Position numbers and translations under genes: made by a program
Source of the DNA: Parvularcula sp964556115
Lineage (GTDB): Bacteria; Pseudomonadota; Alphaproteobacteria; Caulobacterales; Parvularculaceae
DNA: 64,000 nt
NCBI GenBank assembly: GCA_964556115.1
Contig: CAZKVC010000004.1
Coordinates: 158,532 to 222,531, forward strand
Direction of reading: 5' to 3'
Notes under the pieces: model-generated
Told to the model about the DNA's origin: nothing
The model's input: only the letters and a program-made list of their open reading frames with translations
The model's database searches: none
In this document: one piece after another, positions 24,110 through 32,585 of the stretch
Layout: each line of letters begins with the position of its first letter
How positions within the stretch are numbered: position 1 is the stretch's first letter

Positions 24110-25066
24110 TTGGCGAAGGATCCATATACGGTTTTGGGTGTGGGGCGCTCCGCGTCGCAGGACGAGATACGCAGCGCCTACCGCAAGCTCGCCAAGCAGC
24201 ATCACCCGGACCGCAACCAGGGTGATGCCTCGGCGGAGGAGAAGTTCAAGGCCGTTACCGCAGCTTTCGAAATCATCGGCGACGAGGACAAGCGCCGCCG
24301 CTTCGACCGGGGCGAGATCGACGCGGACGGCAATGAACGGTCGGTCTTCGGCCAGGGCGGCCCCTTTTCCGGCGTCGATCCGGCCGAAGCCGCCGAACGG
24401 TTCCGCCGCCGGGCCCGCCCCGGCCGTCAGAACAGCGGCGGGGGTTTTGAGGATTTCTCCGACATCTTCTCGGATTTCTTCGGCCGCGGCGAAGCAGGCC
24501 CGCGTGCCACGCCCCGCGCGCAAAAGGGTCGGGACGTGCGAACCCGGCTCACCGTGCCCTTTCTCGACGCCGCGCGCGGCAGCGCCAAGCGGGTCACGCT
24601 TCCAGGCGGGGAGACGGTCTCCGTCACCATTCCCGAGGGCCTGCGCGACGGGCAGAGCCTGCGGCTTCGCGGCAAGGGCCACCCCGGTACCCATGGCGGG
24701 CCGGACGGCGACCTCTTCGTCGAGGTCTCGGTAGCGCCCGATCCGCACTTCACCGTCGAAGGCGACAATGTGACCACCGAGGTGCCGCTTCCCCTCAAGG
24801 ACGCGGTCCTGGGCGGCAAGATCGAGGTGCCGACCCTCACCGGGCGGGCGACCATTCGCATTCCCCCGAACACTTCCTCGGGCAAGGCCTTCCGCCTCAA
24901 GGAAAAGGGCCTGCGCAAGAGCAAGTCCGGCAGCTACGGAGATCTGATCGCCCGTGTGCGCATCGTGCTTCCCGCGCAGCCTGACCCCGAACTAGAAGGG
25001 TTCATGAAGCGTTGGTCACCTGAGACTTCCGAGAAGGAACCCGGAAATATGGCCGCAACCGGCTAG
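24110..25066 (+). CDS. DnaJ-class co-chaperone (CbpA-like, no zinc finger)
   Basis: A 318-residue J-domain protein. The J-domain (residues about 4-67) has YTVLGVGRSASQDEIRSAYR and the HPD motif at 32-34. A Gly/Phe-rich linker (FEDFSDIFSDFFGRGE) follows, then the C-terminal substrate-binding domains (RTRLTVPFLDAARGSAKRVT and DGDLFVEVSVAPDPHFTVEG). There is no cysteine-rich zinc finger, so it is CbpA-like rather than true DnaJ. It starts at TTG (24110), with GGGAG seven bases upstream; no ATG is in a suitable place. It stimulates DnaK ATPase. A periplasmic protease and a two-component system lie just downstream. Confidence 0.9.
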   Translation: MAKDPYTVLGVGRSASQDEIRSAYRKLAKQHHPDRNQGDASAEEKFKAVTAAFEIIGDEDKRRRFDRGEIDADGNERSVFGQGGPFSGVDPAEAAERFRRRARPGRQNSGGGFEDFSDIFSDFFGRGEAGPRATPRAQKGRDVRTRLTVPFLDAARGSAKRVTLPGGETVSVTIPEGLRDGQSLRLRGKGHPGTHGGPDGDLFVEVSVAPDPHFTVEGDNVTTEVPLPLKDAVLGGKIEVPTLTGRATIRIPPNTSSGKAFRLKEKGLRKSKSGSYGDLIARVRIVLPAQPDPELEGFMKRWSPETSEKEPGNMAATG

Positions 25067-25105
25067 GGGTCTTATTGCCAAGCGGTAAGTTCCAAGAGCG
25101 TAACC

Positions 25106-25129
25106 GCGTTCCTACCTCCTACGGAACGC
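25106..25129 (+). promoter_or_regulatory. Inverted repeat upstream of the Do-type protease
   Basis: GCGTTCC and GGAACGC form a perfect 7-base dyad around the 10-base spacer TACCTCCTAC, 27 bases before the ATG at 25157. It may be an operator or an mRNA leader hairpin. No T-tract follows, so it is not a terminator. Confidence 0.4.
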
Positions 25130-25156
25130 AACAAAATGCTGGAGAAACCCAACCAT

Positions 25157-26644
25157 ATGACGCGATTCAGCCAAGCTTTCAGACTGGCCACCGTTTCCCT
25201 CATCGCCTTGGGCGGCATTTCGGCCCAGCCGGCTCTCGCGCAGAAAAGCGTGGACATGGAGGAGTTCTCCGACCGCACGTCGCAGCTCTACCAGCGTCTG
25301 AGCTTTGCTGATCTTGTCGAAAAAGTGAGCCCGGCCGTGGTCTCGATCCGCACCGAGCGGGAGATCGACGTTGCCGATGCCTTCGGTGACCTGCCGCCCG
25401 AACTTGAACGCCTTCTTCCCGGCCTGCGCGACCGTTTCGGGGGCCTTGGCGATGGCGAGACCCGCCGTGCCGAAGGACAGGGCTCGGGCTTCTTCATCGA
25501 CGATGAGGGCCATATCGTCACCAACAACCATGTGGTGGAAGGCGCCGAGAACATCACCGTCGTCCTCAATGACGGCACCGAAATGGTGGCCGAGCTGATC
25601 GGCACGGACCCCGAAACCGACATCGCGGTGGTCAAGGTGAAGCCGTCCCGCGACCAGCGCTTCGTGCGCTTTTCGCCGGACACCGACCTGCGGGTTGGCG
25701 ACTACGTCCTCGCCGTGGGCAACCCCTTCGGCCTCGGCGGCACCGTGACCTCCGGCATCGTCTCCGCCCTCGGGCGTGAGAGCGGTCCGCAGATCCCCTA
25801 TGCCGACTTCATTCAGATCGACGCCTCGATCAACAGGGGCAATTCCGGCGGCCCGACCTTCGACGTCAAAGGCAACGTGATCGGTGTGAACACCGCCATC
25901 ATCTCGCCCACCGGCGTCAATGCGGGCATCGGGCTCGCCATTCCAGCCGAAGTGGCCGACGGCGTCGTCCGGCAAATCATCGAGACAGGCGCGGTCAGCC
26001 GCGGCTTCCTAGGCGTGCAGGTGCGCGATCCCGAACCGCAGATCCTCGAAGCCGTGGGCCTCGACCAGGATGCGGGCGGCGCCCTGATCGCCGATGTCAC
26101 CGAAGACAGCCCCGCGGCAAAGGCCGGGCTTCAGGCGGGCGACATCGTCACCGAGCTCGACAACAAGGCGATCGGCAACTCGACCGAGCTGACCCGCACC
26201 GTTGGCGCCTATGAGCCGGGCAAGAAGGTCCGTCTCAAGGCCTATCGCGACGGCGAAGAGCGGCGTTTCACCGTGCAGCTCGATGAGCGCCCGAACCAGC
26301 AGATGGCCGCCAATGACAATGCCGACGAACGCAGCCGCTCGGAAATGGCGGAGACGCTCGGCGTCAGCTTCCGCGCCCTCGACGAGCAGACCCGCCGTCG
26401 TCTGGGCGTCGAGGATGACGTCGAAGGTGTGGTCGTCGCCGATGTCGATCGCGACAGCGAAGCGGCGGAAGCGGGCATCCTTCCGGGGATGATCGTCATG
26501 GAAGCCGACAACAAGAAAGTCCGTAACCCGAGGGATATCGAAGCCGCCGTGGAAGCTGCCCGTCAGCGCAACCGCGGCGCAATTCTCCTTCGGGTACAGA
26601 CGAGGCAGGGGCTCGACTTCAGGGCCTTGCCGATCAACAGCTAA
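25157..26644 (+). CDS. Do/DegP-family periplasmic serine protease
   Basis: A 495-residue HtrA protease/chaperone for misfolded envelope proteins. The signal peptide ends near LAQ/K30. The catalytic triad is H125 (TNNHVVEGA), D155 (ETDIAVVKV) and S230 (NRGNSGGP). Two PDZ domains follow, at about residues 275-365 (VSRGFLGVQVRDPEPQILEA) and 395-490 (VVVADVDRDSEAAEAGILPG). The start at 25157 has GGAGA upstream; 25136 is an in-frame alternative that adds seven residues before the signal peptide. It is followed at 16 bases by a response regulator gene, and the trio resembles an envelope-stress module. Confidence 0.95.
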   Translation: MTRFSQAFRLATVSLIALGGISAQPALAQKSVDMEEFSDRTSQLYQRLSFADLVEKVSPAVVSIRTEREIDVADAFGDLPPELERLLPGLRDRFGGLGDGETRRAEGQGSGFFIDDEGHIVTNNHVVEGAENITVVLNDGTEMVAELIGTDPETDIAVVKVKPSRDQRFVRFSPDTDLRVGDYVLAVGNPFGLGGTVTSGIVSALGRESGPQIPYADFIQIDASINRGNSGGPTFDVKGNVIGVNTAIISPTGVNAGIGLAIPAEVADGVVRQIIETGAVSRGFLGVQVRDPEPQILEAVGLDQDAGGALIADVTEDSPAAKAGLQAGDIVTELDNKAIGNSTELTRTVGAYEPGKKVRLKAYRDGEERRFTVQLDERPNQQMAANDNADERSRSEMAETLGVSFRALDEQTRRRLGVEDDVEGVVVADVDRDSEAAEAGILPGMIVMEADNKKVRNPRDIEAAVEAARQRNRGAILLRVQTRQGLDFRALPINS

Positions 26645-26660
26645 GGGAACGAGGAACGAC

Positions 26661-27338
26661 ATGCGGATCTTGGTAATTGAAGACGACGCCGACGCGGCAA
26701 CCTTCATGGTGAAGGGACTGCGGCAAGCCGGGCATGCCGTGGATCATGCGCTCGACGGTTCGGTGGGTAAATCCATGGCTACGTCGGGCGGCTACGACGC
26801 CTATGTCATCGACCGCATGCTTCCGCATAAGGATGGTCTGTCCCTCCTCGAGGAACGGCGCACCGAGGGCGACGAGACCCCGGCGCTGTTCCTCTCGGCC
26901 CTCGGCGAGGTGGATGACCGGGTCGCCGGGCTCCAATCCGGTGGCGACGATTATCTGGTGAAGCCCTACGAGCTTCAGGAGCTGATCGCCCGTGTCGAAG
27001 CCTTGGGCAGGCGCCGCGGGCCGACCAACATCCAGACGACCTTCTCGGTCGCTGATCTCGAGATGGACATCCTCGCACGGACGGTCCGCCGCGGCGGCCA
27101 GAAGATCGACCTTCAACCGCGAGAGTTCCGCCTGCTGGAATATCTTCTGCGTCATGCCGGTCAGGTCGTGACCCGGACCATGCTGCTCGAGAATGTCTGG
27201 GAGTATCATTTCGACCCCCAGACCAATGTCATCGACGTGCATATCAGCAGGTTGCGGGCGAAGATCGACAAGGGGTTCGACCGCCAGCTCCTCAAAACCG
27301 TGCGCGGCGCGGGTTACACACTGACCGAAGAGCACTGA
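26661..27338 (+). CDS. OmpR/PhoB-family response regulator
   Basis: A 225-residue two-component regulator. The receiver domain has acidic residues at 8-9, the phospho-acceptor D51 (YVIDRMLPHKDGLSL) and K101 in DDYLVKPYEL. The C-terminal winged helix has FRLLEYLLRHAGQVVTRTML and NVIDVHISRLRAKIDKGF. The sensor kinase gene follows at once. The target genes are not identifiable from sequence, but adjacency suggests it controls the protease gene and perhaps the co-chaperone. Confidence 0.95.
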   Translation: MRILVIEDDADAATFMVKGLRQAGHAVDHALDGSVGKSMATSGGYDAYVIDRMLPHKDGLSLLEERRTEGDETPALFLSALGEVDDRVAGLQSGGDDYLVKPYELQELIARVEALGRRRGPTNIQTTFSVADLEMDILARTVRRGGQKIDLQPREFRLLEYLLRHAGQVVTRTMLLENVWEYHFDPQTNVIDVHISRLRAKIDKGFDRQLLKTVRGAGYTLTEEH

Positions 27339-27357
27339 GGTGCCGAAAGGGAGAGGG

Positions 27358-28986
27358 ATGCGGACCATCGTCCGCGACCCTGTTCTTGACGATCCGGAAG
27401 ATGAAGGCGGCGGCTTCAGGCGGCGGCCTTTTTTCCGTGTGCTGCGCACCAGCGCCTTCCGCTACATCATTTTTGCAGCGGGGCTGTTCGTCTTCGCGGT
27501 CCTCATCCTCGGTTACGTCGTCTATGAAAGCACGATCGGTGCTGCCTATGACCGCATCGAAGCCGAGCTCGAACAGGAACTCGACCGGCTCGAACTGGTC
27601 AGCCTGAACAACGGTGCGCCGGATCAGAAGGCGATCTCGGCCGTCATCAACGAGGCCGAGACCAACAAAATCGCGGGCAACTCCGCCTTTATGGTGTGGA
27701 TCGACGACGGCTCTTTCGCGGGGCCGGTGTCCGGCAATCTCGAAGGAGCGCCTGCGGAAATCCTGCGGGTGCTGCTTGACGGTGCCGATGACGCGTTCGA
27801 GTTCGACTGGCGGCGGGACCGGCCGATCTTCAGTCCAGAACCGCCAAAGGAGCGGCGGTATCTCGGCGTCAGCCGTACCCTGATCTATGACAGGGGCAGT
27901 CAGGGGCCGCCCCTTCGCATCATGATCCTTCTCGCCCGCGACGTCGACGCGCTTCACTCCCTTCGCCAGACCCGGCGGGAGATCCTGTTCCGAGTGGTCG
28001 GGGTCACGCTCCTTCTGGCTGTGGGCCTTGGCGCTGTCCTCGGTACCGCGATGGTACGGCGGCTCGACGGCATCAACAAGACGGTCGCCGCCATCACGGA
28101 AGGGGATCTGACCCGGCGCCTGCCTGTGACCGGAGCCTTGGACGAGTATGATATCCTGACGCGGAACATCAATACCATGCTCGACCAGATCGAGCAGTTG
28201 ATGAGCGGTATGCGTCAGGTCTCGGACAATATCGCCCACGACCTCCGCTCACCGCTCACCCGCATCAAGGCGCGGCTCGACGCTGTTCTTCGTGACGAGG
28301 AGTTCGAGGACGAGCAGGCCCGCGAGGTCCTCTCGAAAACCCGTGACGAGACTGAGCGGCTGCTCCAGACCTTCAATGCCCTCCTGTCGATCACCAGGAT
28401 CGAGGCCGGTAGCCGTTTCTCGGACACGGTCGATCTCAAGGCCGTGGCGGAGGAAATGCTCGAGCTTTACATTCCGGCTGCGGACGAGGACGGCGTCGAG
28501 ATGGTCGCCGAGCTGCAGGAAACGCCTCTCATTCTGGGCAGCCGCGAGCTGATCAGCCAGGCGATCGCCAATCTGCTCGACAACGCTCTCAAATATGCTC
28601 GCCACCCCGAAGAGCGGGGCATCAAGCCGAAGATCGAGCTGACCGTTGCGCCAAGGCCGGGCGGCGGCGCGCTTCTCTCGGTCATCGACAATGGACCAGG
28701 CGTTTCGGAGCTCGACCGTGAGCGGATCACCAAGCGCTTCGTCCGGCTCGAGCAGAGCCGCTCGACGGGCGGCAACGGTCTTGGTCTGTCTCTTGTGACC
28801 GCCATCGTCAGGCGCCATGCCGGGCGGATGTCGGTGGGAACGGGCCTTCCGCATGAAGAGCGGAGCCGTAGCCTCACGCCGAGTTCCGCCTATGGCCTCG
28901 GCATCAGGATCGCCTTCCCGCCGATCAAGAGCAACACGGCTTTGGCGAAAAGCGAGGCGCTGAAAGCGAACCCGCCCCGGGGTTAA
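27358..28986 (+). CDS. HAMP-containing sensor histidine kinase
   Basis: A 542-residue membrane kinase that pairs with the preceding regulator. The first TM segment is FRYIIFAAGLFVFAVLILGY and the second FRVVGVTLLLAVGLGAVLGT, around a periplasmic sensor loop of about 150 residues. HAMP follows, then the HisKA box VSDNIAHDLRSPLTRIKARL with phospho-His, and the ATPase with ANLLDNALKYA, VIDNGPGVS and GNGLGLSLV. It is of the CusS/QseC type. I chose the ATG at 27358; a GTG at 27340 is also in frame and begins right after the regulator stop. Confidence 0.93.
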   Translation: MRTIVRDPVLDDPEDEGGGFRRRPFFRVLRTSAFRYIIFAAGLFVFAVLILGYVVYESTIGAAYDRIEAELEQELDRLELVSLNNGAPDQKAISAVINEAETNKIAGNSAFMVWIDDGSFAGPVSGNLEGAPAEILRVLLDGADDAFEFDWRRDRPIFSPEPPKERRYLGVSRTLIYDRGSQGPPLRIMILLARDVDALHSLRQTRREILFRVVGVTLLLAVGLGAVLGTAMVRRLDGINKTVAAITEGDLTRRLPVTGALDEYDILTRNINTMLDQIEQLMSGMRQVSDNIAHDLRSPLTRIKARLDAVLRDEEFEDEQAREVLSKTRDETERLLQTFNALLSITRIEAGSRFSDTVDLKAVAEEMLELYIPAADEDGVEMVAELQETPLILGSRELISQAIANLLDNALKYARHPEERGIKPKIELTVAPRPGGGALLSVIDNGPGVSELDRERITKRFVRLEQSRSTGGNGLGLSLVTAIVRRHAGRMSVGTGLPHEERSRSLTPSSAYGLGIRIAFPPIKSNTALAKSEALKANPPRG

Positions 28987-28989
28987 GGC

Positions 28990-31176
28990 CTATTCGGCCA
29001 CCATCGGCACGCGGGCGGGACTGCCCGGCAGGCTCGTCAGCATATGGACCTTTCCGGTCAAAAGATCCGGGAGGCCGACCTCCACGCCCTGACGGCGGGG
29101 CAGGGTGAAGGCCGCGACGGTGCCGCGGCCCTGTTCGCTGGCCATGCAGAGAATGGCGTCCTGCGCTTCGAGAAGCGATTTCGAAAGGGCGAGGCCAAGC
29201 CCGGTGCCGCGCTTGTCCCGCTTCTGCGCGCTTGAGAAGGTAACGAAGGGCGTGCCCAGCCTGCGGAGCTGTTCGTCGGACATGCCCGCACCGGTATCGG
29301 CGATCATCACAGTGACGCTTTCGAGGTCCGCCATAGCGGTGACGGTGATCCGCCCACCGCGTTCGGTGAACTTGGCGGCATTGGTCATCAGGTTAAGGAC
29401 CACCTGCTTCACCGCCCGGGCATCGCCGTAGACGGACGGAAGGTGATCGAAGGCAGCATGGAGACTGATCTGTTCGGCGCGGGTCTGGGTCTCGATGACC
29501 CGAATGCTCTCTTCCAGGATCTTTTCAAGATCGAATGGCTTGAGCCGAAGTTCCATCTTGCCGGCTTCGACCTTGGAGAGGTCCAGAATGTCGTCGATCA
29601 ATGCAAGCAGATGCCGGCCGCTATCATGGATGTCGGCAACATATTCCTGGTACTTTTCGTGTCCCAGGGGCCCGTAAAGCTCCGATTGCATAAGCGCGGA
29701 GAAGCCGTTGATCGCGTTGAGCGGCGTACGGAGCTCGTGGCTGATATTGGCGAGGAATTCGGACTTGGCGCGGTTGGCGTTCTCGGCCCGTGCCTTCTCG
29801 TAGCCATATTGCTCGTTGAGATCCGACAGGTCCCGGCGCGACTGCTCGAGAATATCGACCGTCATCTGAAGCTCGCGCTCTTTACGGGCACGGGCTTCCC
29901 CTTCAGCTTTCGCATCGGTGATGTCGTGACCGATGCAGACCCAGCCATCGCCGATCGTCCGATGGCGGATGATGCGCAGATAGGTGTCGTGGGGGAAGAT
30001 CGCTTCCTCGTCCGCGCGCGAACCCGAAGGCGGCGCGAAGTAGTTGCGCAGGTAGCTTTCGTCGATGCCGACCACCAGTGCAAGCTCGTTCACCGTCATG
30101 CCTTCGCGAACCGCGCTGGCGGGCACGTTGAAAATGACCCGGAACTGGTCGTTCCAGGCGACAAGCTTTCCGTAGGGGTCCCAATGGAGAAAGGCCTGCG
30201 GGATCGCTTCAAGGGTCTCGTGCAGGCGCTGGATGAGCTGCAGGGATCGGCCATCGTCGAGAGCGGCGTCGCTGATCGCGAAGGCCGTGCCCCAGCGATT
30301 GTCATCGTCGCCGAGCGCGTTGAAATAGACCGAACGCGGATTGTTGCTGGCGTCGAGGCAGCGGAACCTCCCGTCGCGGCGATCGATCTCGCCGCGGAAG
30401 AAAGCCATCGCGCGGTCCGCATCGGTCTCGTCGAAAAGAGCACGCGCTTCCTCGAGCGGGATTTCGATCGCCTTGCCAGCATAGCCAAGCTCGAGCCTAA
30501 GAGCCTTCGGTATGCGCACCATACCCTTCTTGACGGACCAGAGGCCAATGCCCGCCCGCTGCATGGCGCGGCGTTCAGACAACATGGTCTCGCATTCCTG
30601 ACGCAGGGCGATCGTCTGCTTGGCGAAACCTTCGACCTTGCGAAGCATCAGGAAGGCCGCGAGCACCGCCGTCAGGGCCATGCCGAGATAGGGGAGGAAG
30701 GTGCCGACGGGCGGGGTGGCCGGGGCAGCGGCAATCACCGTGCCGCCGTCGGGCAGGGTCCTGATCGCCATGCGAAAGCCGGGCGCGGACGCGCCGTCCA
30801 GCCAGCCGCGGTCATAAGGAAGACGGTCCGTGGCCCCCGCCTCGAGAATGCGCTCCCTGGCGGGTGGCACGTAATAAGCCGTGCCGCCATCGGGGGCGAA
30901 GCGGGTCATCATCTGCTGGACGCGCAGGGTCGCCGTATCGCCCGGAGTGATGGAGACGGAGCTTTCCTCCATCAGCCGTTCGCTGAGAAGGACCGCGGCG
31001 CTGCGGGCGGAGTCCGCAGCGCGCTCGCGGCTCATCCGCAGCTCACGCACCCCGCCGAACACAGTCATGCCGACCGCTGCGATCAGCACAAGGACAACCG
31101 AAAGTGTCAGCCCGCCCTGGGAGGGAGCGGTCTTCGGAATCGGTTTTCTGCCGCCGCCGTTCTCTGCGCTACGCAC
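28990..31176 (-). CDS. PleC-like membrane sensor histidine kinase
   Basis: About 728 residues. TM1 is LSVVLVLIAAVGMTVFGGVR and TM2 FLPYLGMALTAVLAAFLMLR, with a periplasmic domain between. PAS-type sensing regions follow (ETLEAIPQAFLHWDPYGKLV and a PAC-like YLRIIRHRTIGDGWV). The kinase core has SEFLANISHELRTPLNAING, DDILDLSKVEAGKM, LNLMTNAAKFTERG, IADTGAGMS and RGTGLGLALS. The H-box region matches the PleC/DivJ family that controls the DivK/CtrA pathway in relatives. I chose the GTG at 31176; longer in-frame starts run into the astB gene. No regulator is adjacent. It converges with the preceding kinase gene, three bases apart. Confidence 0.88.
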   Translation of the reverse strand: MRSAENGGGRKPIPKTAPSQGGLTLSVVLVLIAAVGMTVFGGVRELRMSRERAADSARSAAVLLSERLMEESSVSITPGDTATLRVQQMMTRFAPDGGTAYYVPPARERILEAGATDRLPYDRGWLDGASAPGFRMAIRTLPDGGTVIAAAPATPPVGTFLPYLGMALTAVLAAFLMLRKVEGFAKQTIALRQECETMLSERRAMQRAGIGLWSVKKGMVRIPKALRLELGYAGKAIEIPLEEARALFDETDADRAMAFFRGEIDRRDGRFRCLDASNNPRSVYFNALGDDDNRWGTAFAISDAALDDGRSLQLIQRLHETLEAIPQAFLHWDPYGKLVAWNDQFRVIFNVPASAVREGMTVNELALVVGIDESYLRNYFAPPSGSRADEEAIFPHDTYLRIIRHRTIGDGWVCIGHDITDAKAEGEARARKERELQMTVDILEQSRRDLSDLNEQYGYEKARAENANRAKSEFLANISHELRTPLNAINGFSALMQSELYGPLGHEKYQEYVADIHDSGRHLLALIDDILDLSKVEAGKMELRLKPFDLEKILEESIRVIETQTRAEQISLHAAFDHLPSVYGDARAVKQVVLNLMTNAAKFTERGGRITVTAMADLESVTVMIADTGAGMSDEQLRRLGTPFVTFSSAQKRDKRGTGLGLALSKSLLEAQDAILCMASEQGRGTVAAFTLPRRQGVEVGLPDLLTGKVHMLTSLPGSPARVPMVAE

Positions 31177-31253
31177 TCGACCCCAATGCCTTTTCGCTAT
31201 GACATCCTTCGTAGAGGGGTTCGAGTCCCGCGTCACGTCCTTTGATTGCCTGA

Positions 31254-32585
31254 CTAGGACTGAAAGGAATAAAGTCCGGGCGTAGCCATGATGCCGGCGA
31301 GATCGTCCAGGGCGGCGCGAACTTCGTCGAGGAACGAAGGATCGTGCAGGTCTTCCGGGCTGAGGCGGTCGCGGTAGTGCGTCTTGACCCATTCTTCGAG
31401 GCGGTCGATCTTGCCTTCGTCGAGCAGGAAGCCAGGATGCACGGCTTTCAGCTCATCGTCGTTCAGGACGACCCTGAGGCGCAGGCAGGCGGGACCGCCG
31501 CCATTGCGCATCGACTGACGCAGGTCGAGGAACAGGGTCTCCGCGATCGGCCCGTTGCTTTCCACTGCGGCTTCGCACCACGCGCGCGTCTTCGCGTTCT
31601 CCTCGGCCTCGGTGGGCAGGAGGAGAAGCATGGTGCCGTCGGGTTTGGTCAGGAGCTGGCTGTTGAAGAGGTAGGAGCTGATCGCGTCGGCGAGGCTCAC
31701 CTCTTCGTCGGGGACCTCGACGAAGACCGGCTCGAACCCGAGGGGTTCGGCCTTGCGGCGGATTTCGTCGAGAACCGTGGAGGTCTGCTGGTAGGCCTTT
31801 TCGTGATAAAGAAGCACCGGGCCATTGGCGACGCCGACGACATCATTATGAAAGGCGCCTGCGTCGATGGCCTCTTCGGCCTGGCGCATATAGACCGCGT
31901 GCTCTTCGGCGACGCCGTGCTGGCGCGCGACGGCGCGGCTGGCCTCGAGAGCCTGACGGGCGGGGAAGCGGCCCTGGCGGCGCTCGAAGGCTTCCCGGCC
32001 ATAGGTATAAAGATGAAGCCCCTGACCCCCATGATCGAGGCAGAGCCGCCCGTGATTGGCTGCGCCTTCATCGCCCATCTCGCCCCCGCCGGGGATCGCC
32101 TCGTGGACGCGGAAGGCATCCGCGCCGAAGGCGGTGCGCAGGGTCTTCTCCGTGAACGGATGCTCGATCGAGCGGTGGAACATCGCGCGCAGGTTGGCCG
32201 GGGTCAGGTGCAGCCTGCCGTCGCCGGAATCCGAGGACGGTGTCACCGTGGCCGCGTTGGCGGTCCACATCGCGCTGGCCGAGGAGAGGTTCCTGAGGAG
32301 GAGAGGGTTGGCCTTCGCGGCTTTCGCGACGACTTCATGGTCGGAGCCTTCGAAGCCGAACTTGCGCAGGAGCGGCGTAAAGGGACGCTCATGGGGCGGA
32401 AGAAAGCCCTGGGTGAAGCCCATCTGCACCATGCGGCGCATCTTGGTCAGGCCCTGAAGCGCGGCTTCGCGCGGGTTGGAAGGCGTCTCCTGCGACTTCA
32501 TGGAAGCGACATTGCCGAGGGACAGGCCGCCGTAATTGTGGCTGGGGCCGACAAGGCCGTCGAAATTGACTTCGCGCGCGCTCAT
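31254..32585 (-). CDS. astB: N-succinylarginine dihydrolase
   Basis: Second enzyme of the arginine succinyltransferase (AST) pathway; it converts N2-succinylarginine to N2-succinylornithine, ammonia and CO2. The 443-residue length fits AstB. It begins REVNFDGLVGPSHNYGGLSL, then contains GFLPPHERPFTPLL, the conserved HEAIPGGGEMGDEGAANHGR, and the C-terminal FLDLRQSMRNGGGPACLRLR with the catalytic cysteine. Its start overlaps the astD stop (ATGA), so it is the last gene of a four-gene coupled operon. Confidence 0.97.
   Translation of the reverse strand: MSAREVNFDGLVGPSHNYGGLSLGNVASMKSQETPSNPREAALQGLTKMRRMVQMGFTQGFLPPHERPFTPLLRKFGFEGSDHEVVAKAAKANPLLLRNLSSASAMWTANAATVTPSSDSGDGRLHLTPANLRAMFHRSIEHPFTEKTLRTAFGADAFRVHEAIPGGGEMGDEGAANHGRLCLDHGGQGLHLYTYGREAFERRQGRFPARQALEASRAVARQHGVAEEHAVYMRQAEEAIDAGAFHNDVVGVANGPVLLYHEKAYQQTSTVLDEIRRKAEPLGFEPVFVEVPDEEVSLADAISSYLFNSQLLTKPDGTMLLLLPTEAEENAKTRAWCEAAVESNGPIAETLFLDLRQSMRNGGGPACLRLRVVLNDDELKAVHPGFLLDEGKIDRLEEWVKTHYRDRLSPEDLHDPSFLDEVRAALDDLAGIMATPGLYSFQS

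Noticed and set aside
31195..31245. tRNA-like T-arm sequence (GGTTCGAGTCCCGC)
   Set aside because: Only the loop and three base pairs of a T-stem fit; no acceptor, D or anticodon arm can be built from the flanking bases.
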